Translations under genes and position numbers: made by a program | Source of the DNA: an uncultured Sulfurovum sp. | GTDB taxonomy: Bacteria > Campylobacterota > Campylobacteria > Campylobacterales > Sulfurovaceae | Direction: 5' to 3' | NCBI GenBank assembly: GCA_902727905.1 | Contig: CACVAR010000394.1 | Location: forward strand, 1-12,502 | Length of the DNA: 12,502 nucleotides | Notes under the pieces: model-generated | Database searches by the model: none | Seen by the model: only the letters and a program-made list of their open reading frames with translations | What the model was told of the DNA's origin: nothing | Shown here: positions 6,323 through 12,502 of the stretch, piece after piece | Layout: the number at the start of each line of letters is the position of its first letter | Position numbering within the stretch: position 1 is the first letter of the stretch

Positions 6323-9300
6323 TTAGTTTTTTATAGAATGGTAATCTTGACGTGAGAGGATAAAAGTATCAATAGCATAAGATCCATCAGGATTTCTCCT
6401 ATTGGATAAAAAAGATTTATCAAATCCTAATCTAAGAATACCATAAGAATGATGCGTGGTATACCTATTAGATCTTAATGTTTTATGATTTTCCAGCTCT
6501 GATACGGGTAAGATATTAACATCTCTAATATTTCCCCTCCATATTAGGAATTTAGGTACCACAAAGAATTTTTGATTTTTATTATTTTTATTTTTTATTT
6601 CAAGCCTAAAAGCTTCCTCTTTATTACCAGTATAAGTAAGAGCATATTTTCCATTATCATAAAGAGATACAATTTGAAAGATATTACCAGAGTTTCCTAA
6701 AGGAACAAAGATAAAGGACTGAGCATCACTGATTAATTTGTTCCTGGCAAAATAGGCATCTCTAAGACCAGCCTCTAGAGGGTACCCTAGGAAGTTAGAA
6801 GTATCAGTATGGATATGTATACTAAAAGAACGTTTTTCATCTATATACTCGCCAGGACTTAAGGTACCCCATAAATATCGTTCTTGATAATCTTGAATGG
6901 CAAAAAACGAACCTTTTCTTATTTCCAAGGTCGCATACTTAGCCCCAAATGTATTGGATGACCATACTTCTTTTTTCTTAAGTTTATTATCTTTCTCTTC
7001 AAATATATATGCCACTAAGTTACCTGATTCTTCATAAACCAATTGTGTACACTTAACTGGTAACTCATACTTAACACGAGCCTTACCCAGATCTCTATAA
7101 AACACTTGAAAAGTTTGGGTTTCTGAATCAAGATAAATATAGCACCTTTCATCCCTTGAATAGTACTTAAGATTAGGAATTATTTCACTACCTGGTCTAA
7201 AGTAGGCATACATCTTTACCTCTTCTTTTCTATCACTGCTAAAAGATAAAAAATTGGCAACATCATCTGCACTCTTTATCTTACTTTTTACAGGATCTAA
7301 AGGTATTAAATTAAATTTTTGATTCTCTTGATGATTCTTATCATAAATAACAATCTCAGCATTATCATTTTTATTATACGCGTATACATCCATAGCTTTA
7401 CTACTATCTTTGCTATTATTATCCATTGGTTGAATATAAAAAACCCCATCCTCTTTTGTTAAAGTAATATCAAATCTATTTATCCTTCCTTCATCTTTTA
7501 TCTTAAAAGAAGTACCTCTATTTTTGTCATCTAAGCTTAAGGTTTTTTTAGTAGCAGAACCCTCTCCAACATATCGTATTATTTGTTGATTTTTTTCATC
7601 TAACTTAAATAGATATTTTGTACTTTCAGAATCAATATCTGTTTTTTGTACTAATCTGGTCTCCCTCTCCTTCATACCAAGAAGAGTATTTTTTCCTTTT
7701 TTTGAAAAGTTATTAAATACAGGAACAATAATGAATGTTTGATTATTTCCATAAATTTGCTTAATAATAGGTTCGTTTTCGTTTCCAAGAAACAACTTAA
7801 GGATATCATTATTTATGTATTCTATAATTTTCTTGATAGGTCTAGACTCCTCTGCACTCCCACCTCTTTGTTCTCTAATATTTAATATAGTATTAAAATA
7901 CTCTTGTCTTTTTTCGTTGTTCAGTTCATTCTCATGGATTACTGCAAAAAAGTTTAAAGCCTCTTTTTGTTTTAGAGAAATGAGTTCCAAAATGTTTATC
8001 AACATTTTATTAATATGTGTAGCCTCTCCATAAAACTGAGACATTGTATACGTATCATCCTCTTTTAACCTCTTAAATAAAATACCTAATAAGCTATCAT
8101 AATCTGTTATGTTTTGAGTCTTAGACTCAAAAGTTGCATTTTTCAATTCAACTTCAATTCCATAAGCTTTAATAAGCAAAGTTTTAACTGTAACCTCAAA
8201 GTCAGAATCAAAATATTTTTGCATAACTTTTATGTCCTCAGGGTTAAGCCTAGAATATTTATCTATTTTATCAAGTACCTTTTGATATCTATCTGAAATT
8301 AAAGTTGTATTAGCACTACTAAACTTTTGGAAGTCCAATAGTCTTAGTTCTGTTTGTATTTTTCCAAATTGCTCATCAAACTTTTTACCAATATATCCTT
8401 TTAAAGCTCTTATCTCTTTTGTAATTAAGGCTTCTTTTCCTTTTTCTTCTGTAAAAATTGATTCTAATATTACTCCATTAACAAATGCAAACACAAAACT
8501 TCCCATAGGGAATGTTGAAAAAAGTGGAGCAGCCATAGCTAATAGTTTTTTAGTTAGTTCTTCCATTTCCTTCTGTGTAGGCTTGATATCCTTCTTATCC
8601 TTACCTTGAATCACTTTAACAAGAGCATGACCTAGCCAACTTCCTACATACTTTTGAACATCATTAGTAATTTCATCTATTTGATAAACCTTCGCATCTT
8701 TATCTTTCAACTGTTTAACTAAATCAGCTCTTTTTTTGCTATATTTATTCTTATCATAAAAAGCTTTTTCTGCACTCTTTAGAGTTTTTTCATTTTCTTC
8801 TACGCGTTTAGACCTAGCCTGTTCAAGTATAGCCGTAGCTATACTTTTCCTTAATGGGTCATTACTAGGAATATGATTTATCCAGTTTGTCGCAGTAACT
8901 TTCTCATCCTCTATCTTATCAAGCTCATCATTATAAGCATTTTGAGCCTGTTGATAGTCATAATCTGTTTCTAGACTTCTCCAACCCAATGTACTTTTTA
9001 ATAGAACTTTATCTTGCCATTTTTTAGGCTCTTGGGTATCAAAATAATCCTTAAAATACTCTTCTATTGTAGCTATATTCAATCTTTTTTCATAATTATT
9101 TTTTTTAAATAATTTTTCTAGTTCATCTAACATCATTTGAAAAGCTTTTTGAAACCCTACCTTCTCTTTAGATTCGTCACTGTTAAACCATATATCATAT
9201 ATCTCTTCTTTAACTTGAGTATGTTTGATAATAAAATTGATAATAATAGCTATAACCCCTTTTTGATCGTTATCTCCAATCAATAATCTTTCGCTTTTAC

Positions 9301-9751
9301 CACACCATGTAGCCAAGTCATACCTTAAAAGATTCCAAAGTTTTTCTCTTAATTCTCTTTTAAATATAACTTGATTAACGTATTTATCAAAGTAAGCTAA
9401 GTCATTCTCGATTAAACCAGCCATAGATATACCGTCATAGTATTTATCTCGTAAAAACTCATCACGATCACTTTCTCTCTGAAGATTAAATGTACTGTCC
9501 CTAAGTGTTATTAAATTTTGAAACTTTGCAGTCTCATTAACTAGCTCTTTAAAGGGTTTGTTATGCATCTCTTTTTCTAATTTATTAAAATCTTTTTTAT
9601 CACTTTCACTTAAATTAGATTCAACTATTCTCACTAAAGAAAGCTTACTTTCTTTGATTATGAATTCTTCAGCTTTTATTTTTAATAAGAGTTCTTGTTT
9701 CCAATTACTCTCGCCTAACATTGATACGTTCTTTAGTTTTTTTCTATTCAT
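6323..9751 (-). CDS. Unrecognised 1142-residue protein with helical N-terminal part and QxF-repeat beta-rich C-terminal part; toxin-like
   Basis: I do not recognise this protein. It has no signal peptide, and its start (ATG at 9751) has only a weak GGGTAAC upstream. Residues 1-400 are charged and predominantly helical in character (for example QARSKRVEENEKTLKSAEKA at 311-330). One hydrophobic segment stands out at about 403-433 (LLAMAAPLFSTFPMGSFVFA), long enough for a membrane hairpin. Residues 440-660 are again helical. From about 660 the composition turns beta-rich and a short motif recurs: NQTFIIVP (670-677), NQKFNLIP (810-817), AQSFIFVP (1010-1017), NQKFFVVP (1059-1066). This resembles the QxW/QxF signature of ricin-type beta-trefoil lectins. 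Helical domain, hydrophobic segment and lectin-like C-terminus together suggest a pore-forming or contact toxin, which is inference only. Its neighbours are a peptidoglycan hydrolase relic upstream, and an FKBP and a lipase-like lipoprotein downstream. The coding frame itself is beyond doubt. Confidence 0.9.
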   Translation of the reverse strand: MNRKKLKNVSMLGESNWKQELLLKIKAEEFIIKESKLSLVRIVESNLSESDKKDFNKLEKEMHNKPFKELVNETAKFQNLITLRDSTFNLQRESDRDEFLRDKYYDGISMAGLIENDLAYFDKYVNQVIFKRELREKLWNLLRYDLATWCGKSERLLIGDNDQKGVIAIIINFIIKHTQVKEEIYDIWFNSDESKEKVGFQKAFQMMLDELEKLFKKNNYEKRLNIATIEEYFKDYFDTQEPKKWQDKVLLKSTLGWRSLETDYDYQQAQNAYNDELDKIEDEKVTATNWINHIPSNDPLRKSIATAILEQARSKRVEENEKTLKSAEKAFYDKNKYSKKRADLVKQLKDKDAKVYQIDEITNDVQKYVGSWLGHALVKVIQGKDKKDIKPTQKEMEELTKKLLAMAAPLFSTFPMGSFVFAFVNGVILESIFTEEKGKEALITKEIRALKGYIGKKFDEQFGKIQTELRLLDFQKFSSANTTLISDRYQKVLDKIDKYSRLNPEDIKVMQKYFDSDFEVTVKTLLIKAYGIEVELKNATFESKTQNITDYDSLLGILFKRLKEDDTYTMSQFYGEATHINKMLINILELISLKQKEALNFFAVIHENELNNEKRQEYFNTILNIREQRGGSAEESRPIKKIIEYINNDILKLFLGNENEPIIKQIYGNNQTFIIVPVFNNFSKKGKNTLLGMKERETRLVQKTDIDSESTKYLFKLDEKNQQIIRYVGEGSATKKTLSLDDKNRGTSFKIKDEGRINRFDITLTKEDGVFYIQPMDNNSKDSSKAMDVYAYNKNDNAEIVIYDKNHQENQKFNLIPLDPVKSKIKSADDVANFLSFSSDRKEEVKMYAYFRPGSEIIPNLKYYSRDERCYIYLDSETQTFQVFYRDLGKARVKYELPVKCTQLVYEESGNLVAYIFEEKDNKLKKKEVWSSNTFGAKYATLEIRKGSFFAIQDYQERYLWGTLSPGEYIDEKRSFSIHIHTDTSNFLGYPLEAGLRDAYFARNKLISDAQSFIFVPLGNSGNIFQIVSLYDNGKYALTYTGNKEEAFRLEIKNKNNKNQKFFVVPKFLIWRGNIRDVNILPVSELENHKTLRSNRYTTHHSYGILRLGFDKSFLSNRRNPDGSYAIDTFILSRQDYHSIKN

Positions 9752-9993
9752 TTGTTACCCATTTTATAACTTTTTACCCTAACAGTAATTCTAAAAAATT
9801 ACACCTCATTTTTTCCAATACTCAATCTAAAACTCTATGGAAAATTTTTCATCTTAAATACTTTTATTAGGTAATTAAAATGTTGTTATTACATATTATT
9901 TTTCCATAATATTATTTTTCTTTATTTATTAATTTTTTTAGATACTCCGTAAATTACTAAGTATCGAATAACAACTATTTAAAACCTGATACC
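9752..9993. other. AT-rich intergenic region upstream of the 1142-residue gene
   Basis: This 242-bp gap is the widest inside the central gene group, so a promoter for the large gene may lie here. Minus-strand TTGAGT and TAATTT with an 18-bp spacer are a weak match, and the strand is so AT-rich that this is not convincing. No gene, clear hairpin or operator was found. Confidence 0.3.
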
Positions 9994-10585
9994 TTATTTT
10001 TTAACTTTCACGTCTTTTTCCAAAAACTCATCATAATGCAACACATTTTCTTTCTCTTCAGGCTTTAGGACAACATGTTTATAGTCCTCTTTATTTGCAC
10101 TTTCAAGTTTACTGTCTACTTCAAAATAAATGTTAATTTGACTGGTGTCTTTCATTTCTGCATTTAGCTCTTCATTAGTAGGCATTTGCTCATCCATACT
10201 TTTTGTCAAAACTTCTGTTTCGTCAGTCATCTCAATAAATGAAAGAAAATTTAAGGCATAGCCTTTGATTAACTCTTTTTTATCGGTACCGTTAATCATT
10301 CTTCTAGCCCCTGCCCAGTCTTCATCTATGGCATTGAAGTATCGCTCCAGATTATGTCTTGGTACAAAAGAACCAATCAACATCCCCACACATAAAATTT
10401 TAACAGAGACTTCTGTATTCAATACCAAAGAAGGGTTATCATAAAGCTGATCACCCAGTCCAATGAATTGACCAATACGTTTATAGTTATAACCATGGGT
10501 CAGTTGTACCAGTCCTCTTCCAAAATAGCTGTAGCCATTACGATGATAAAGCATTTTTAATTTCTAGGGTTGTGACCGTTGTCAT
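9994..10585 (-). pseudogene. GH19-type peptidoglycan hydrolase (chitinase-like lysozyme), N-terminal catalytic part lost
   Basis: The open frame from 10554 to 9994 (186 residues) encodes GYSYFGRGLVQLTHGYNYKR near its start and NPSLVL slightly later. These are the conserved central motif and following segment of GH19/predicted-chitinase lysozymes, which cleave the peptidoglycan or chitin glycan chain. The family normally has about 60-90 residues before this motif, including the catalytic Glu in an HES-like segment. Here they are missing. The ATG at 10554 has no ribosome-binding site, and a TAG lies three codons upstream. In another frame, an ATG at 10585 overlaps the cupin stop codon (ATGA) and encodes MTTVTTLEIKNALSS before stopping at 10538. 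I read this as the original N-terminus, separated from the remainder by a frame-changing internal deletion. The C-terminal 70 residues are acidic/lysine-rich and unrecognised. A functional short protein from 10554 cannot be excluded. Confidence 0.65.
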
Positions 10586-11829
10586 TTTTTAATAATGCCT
10601 TGCCACTCTTGTCTCATCAATGCTTTAAACTCTAAAAAACCCATATCTGAAGTTGGATTAAATTGGGTAATCTCTTGATTAACATTATCAATATAATCAA
10701 AATACTCATAGTGAAAATTATTTGCTTTACCATATTGGTAACACTGAATCGTAATACATGTAGGACCATTTATATTACAGTTATGTAATTGATGCGTTTG
10801 ATTTAATTTATCAGAAAGCCATGTAATATCTCCTGTCTTAAATAATTTTCTAGCAAATGGTTCTTTATGATGTTTTGAGAGCATAGGGTATAGGTTTACT
10901 GTAATCTCTCCATGTAATACACGAATAATTGCATCAGCATCAGCATGATTATGTATGGGAGAATAATGATCAGGTGGCCATATTTCTAAAACATATGGTA
11001 CTCCTGGAGACTCTCCTTGATTCATCCCTAAAGTAATTCTTAGATAAGTTGACTTTATCTCTGTCTCACCAAATTCAGAAGCTTTCTCTATAAGTTTTTT
11101 ATGACACCATCCATCTTTATTCTTAATACTAAATTCTATAGCATCTGTAAATTCAGGAAAATCAGGAGTATTGAGAACAAACGATTCTCCACTAACAGTA
11201 TCATAAAGTGTTTGACATTCACGGCTAAGTCCAGCAGGTGATGTTGCCCAAGAATTTGCAGCAATTTCCATGGTCATTTTATTTGAGGGGAGGACAATGA
11301 CAGGAGGCTCTATGGTTACAGGATCTCTCCATATATCTATATCTTTCATTGCTTTAGGTGGTCTGATAGTACTAATATCTTTTGTCCAATCCCCATTTTT
11401 ATCGTCTTTAAGAATCATAGAATAATTATATTCAGCTAAAACTGTTAATAGTCGTAATTCACCTTTTCCATACCGTAAACAACTATTATGACTGTCCAAA
11501 CTAAACCAATAATTACATTCTAAATCTAAATCTAGACCAATGTTATCAAAAGTTCCAAGTAATTCTTTTTGCTCTAATACAAATGCATAAAAAGAGACAG
11601 ATTGTTTATCTATCAACAATTCAAACCCTTTTACTTTATCAGAGGTAGATAATATCATCGAGAAAGGCTCTACATTATTGTCTATCACAACAGAAACACT
11701 ACCTTGTCCCTTAATAATAAGCGTCTTATCTTCATTATTATTAATTAAATACAGATCTTTATCAGAATATACATCTTTATCAGAATACTTTTTTTCTATA
11801 CTATGAAGCTCATTTTTAGTTAATTTCAT
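10582..11829 (-). CDS. Cupin-domain protein resembling cysteine dioxygenase, with an unrecognised N-terminal domain
   Basis: 415 residues from the ATG at 11829, which has AAAGGAATTTAAA directly upstream. A TTG ten codons earlier (11859) is in frame but has no comparable site. Residues about 20-180 form a beta-rich domain of unclear family, with the striking segment YWFSLDSHNSCLRYGKGELR at 107-126. Residues about 220-400 form a cupin: YVLEIWPPDHYSPIHNHADA (279-298) with metal-binding candidates His293 and His295, then VLHGEITVNLY (304-314) and HQLHNCNINGPTCITIQCYQ (346-365) with His349 as third ligand. The WPPDHYSPIHNH pattern and the C-terminal HYEYFD are like thiol (cysteine) dioxygenases, which oxidise thiols using iron. 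The substrate cannot be inferred. The stop codon overlaps the ATG of the hydrolase relic, so the two were coupled. No signal peptide is seen. It is the first gene of the minus-strand group. Confidence 0.75.
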   Translation of the reverse strand: MKLTKNELHSIEKKYSDKDVYSDKDLYLINNNEDKTLIIKGQGSVSVVIDNNVEPFSMILSTSDKVKGFELLIDKQSVSFYAFVLEQKELLGTFDNIGLDLDLECNYWFSLDSHNSCLRYGKGELRLLTVLAEYNYSMILKDDKNGDWTKDISTIRPPKAMKDIDIWRDPVTIEPPVIVLPSNKMTMEIAANSWATSPAGLSRECQTLYDTVSGESFVLNTPDFPEFTDAIEFSIKNKDGWCHKKLIEKASEFGETEIKSTYLRITLGMNQGESPGVPYVLEIWPPDHYSPIHNHADADAIIRVLHGEITVNLYPMLSKHHKEPFARKLFKTGDITWLSDKLNQTHQLHNCNINGPTCITIQCYQYGKANNFHYEYFDYIDNVNQEITQFNPTSDMGFLEFKALMRQEWQGIIKK

Positions 11830-11887
11830 TTTAAATTCCTTTTTTTCTTTACCTATCAATTTAAGACTTAAAAAATCTCAACTTCGT

Positions 11888-11915
11888 AATTTACAAACGC
11901 ATAAACACTCATCAA
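11888..11915 (-). promoter_or_regulatory. Candidate promoter for the cupin-led gene group
   Basis: Minus-strand TTGATG (11915-11910) and TAAATT (11893-11888) are separated by 16 bp, about 60 bp before the chosen start codon. A moderate match in AT-rich DNA. Confidence 0.3.
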
Positions 11916-11974
11916 TTTTAAATTGGGTGAGATGAGACTTTTACTCTTTACCTCTTATTCGTTGATTAGTTGGG

Positions 11975-12004
11975 CGAAGGGCAGACACGGAGGTCTGCCC
12001 TTCG
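11975..12004. repeat. GC-rich perfect hairpin (12-bp arms, 6-nt loop)
   Basis: CGAAGGGCAGAC and GTCTGCCCTTCG flank ACGGAG. The stem is far richer in GC than anything around it. No T-run follows on either strand, so it is a poor intrinsic terminator. It may be a REP-like palindrome, a recombination-site hairpin or a remnant of a mobile element. The rest of 11860-12058 holds only the candidate promoter and no gene. Confidence 0.7.
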
Positions 12005-12058
12005 TTCGCATAAATAAAACATTCAAATCTAATCCTTCTAACATCATAAACAAAGAAA

Positions 12059-12377
12059 ACAGGCTACTTAATTATTTGTTTTTTAACTTGTAACCGACTC
12101 TCTACTTAACTCGAACATCCCTATCATAAGAAAAAAATATATATAAAAAATATATAAACTCTATTTTTTTAAAAAAATAGAGTAAATTACATAATTAATC
12201 CAAAAAATGTTTGTTAGGATTTTTTAATGTTCTTTAATATTTTAATTTTAGGGTAATTGAAGGAAACTGGGTATGAAGTTGTTGGAGGTTTAAGGTTTTA
12301 ACCTTATATTTGTAACGCAGATGAAATTCATAGTGATCAAATCTAGTACAAAACTTACTGCGAACAGTTTAATTTTG
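12059..12377. repeat. Dispersed direct repeat, copy 2
   Basis: Partner of 3611-3930. The match begins at ACAGGCTACTTAATT and ends at AATTTTG, exactly where the IS1-type end begins. On the minus strand the 44-codon frame (12368 to 12234) is open as in copy 1. The few differences within it are silent or conservative (Leu/Phe, Arg/Lys). Confidence 0.9.
12158..12183. terminator. AT-only-stem inverted repeat inside repeat copy 2
   Basis: Perfect 13-bp arms ACTCTATTTTTTT / AAAAAAATAGAGT with no spacer. Counterpart of 3710-3736 in copy 1. Its function, terminator or structural, is unknown. Confidence 0.4.
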
Positions 12378-12502
12378 GGTCGTGCATCTCAAATTAGTTG
12401 ATAAGAGTAGCAAGGTATAATGAGTTTATGAGACATAGACCAAGATGTAAAAAGTGTGGCAGTATTAATAGCGTAAAAAATGGGCATAATAGTTGTGGGA
12501 CA
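12378..12502 (+). mobile_element. IS1-family insertion sequence, left end (partial)
   Basis: The sequence starting GGTCGTGCATCTCAAATTAG resembles the terminal inverted repeat of IS1 (GGTGATGCTGCCAACTTACT) and is followed at the usual distance by an InsA-like reading frame. The start is placed where the match to repeat copy 1 breaks off. The other end and any target-site duplication lie beyond the window. Confidence 0.7.
12428..12502 (+). CDS. insA: IS1-type InsA-like protein, N-terminal fragment
   Basis: 25 codons from the ATG at 12428 to the window edge: MRHRPRCKKCGSINSVKNG followed by HNSCGT. The Cys-x-x-Cys zinc-binding pair, then V-K-N-G, lines up with the start of E. coli IS1 InsA (CPSC, then VVRNG). 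InsA is the DNA-binding repressor and the N-terminal part of the InsAB transposase made by frameshifting. No strong ribosome-binding site is visible; a TATAAT lies just upstream at 12416-12421. The symbol follows the family resemblance only. Confidence 0.6.
   Translation, partial: MRHRPRCKKCGSINSVKNGHNSCGT

Noticed and set aside
7815..9782. Plus-strand frames at 7815-8033, 8114-8296 and 9558-9782
   Set aside because: They lie antisense to the 1142-residue gene (the last also runs into the gap upstream of it), with Phe/Ser/Leu-rich translations typical of the complement of lysine/glutamate-rich coding sequence.
3996..11829. Assignment of the gene group to a type VI secretion locus
   Set aside because: No VgrG, Hcp, PAAR or structural component is visible; only the effector-like character of some products would point that way.
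11830..11859. TTG at 11859 as start of the cupin protein
   Set aside because: The ATG at 11829 has AAAGGA at ideal spacing, while the TTG lacks a clear site and would only add ten lysine-rich residues.

Overview
The window is AT-rich bacterial DNA. It encodes a lipoprotein with a lipobox, a Sec-exported adhesin and the start of an IS1-type element, and its ribosome-binding sites are ordinary AGGA/GGAGG types. This fits a low-GC Gram-negative bacterium. A Campylobacterota or low-GC gammaproteobacterial host is plausible, but the sequence does not fix the taxon. No tRNA, rRNA or CRISPR array was seen. Every substantial gene lies on the minus strand, so the biological reading order runs right to left. 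The only plus-strand gene is the beginning of an insertion sequence at the right edge.

Right edge (11860-12502): an IS1-family element starts at 12378 and abuts a 319-bp repeat (12059-12377). A short GC-rich perfect hairpin (11975-12004) follows. Centre (3996-11829, minus): a cupin protein resembling cysteine dioxygenase; a GH19-type peptidoglycan hydrolase gene that appears to have lost its N-terminal catalytic half; a 1142-residue protein with a helical N-terminal part, one hydrophobic segment and a beta-rich C-terminal part carrying four QxF motifs; an FKBP prolyl isomerase; and a lipoprotein with a cadherin/Ig-like part and a GFSRG alpha/beta-hydrolase elbow. A second copy of the 320-bp repeat (3611-3930) closes this block, so two direct repeats bracket about 8.1 kb. 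Immediately beyond the second copy lies a C-terminal scrap of a paralogue of the lipoprotein hydrolase (3500-3610). That points to past recombination or cassette turnover at this boundary.

Left part (1-3500, minus): a tail-collar (microcystin-dependent protein type) gene with its own promoter, a hairpin terminator, a near-perfect 48-bp palindrome, a 21-codon leader reading frame with a strong Shine-Dalgarno sequence, and then a large secreted repeat adhesin whose ATG overlaps the leader stop codon. The adhesin runs off the left edge. It contains a fibronectin-III-like domain, an SbsA-type Ig domain, cadherin-like domains and two kinds of internal DNA repeat.

Inference: the repeat-bracketed block looks like an accessory cassette of secreted or antibacterial/anti-host factors (lipase-like lipoprotein, peptidoglycan hydrolase relic, toxin-like lectin protein) with helper enzymes (FKBP, cupin). 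No secretion apparatus gene is visible, so assignment to a type VI or other system is not established. The most unusual points are the direct repeats with the paralogue scrap at the junction, the large unrecognised QxF-repeat protein, and the leader-peptide/palindrome arrangement before the adhesin.
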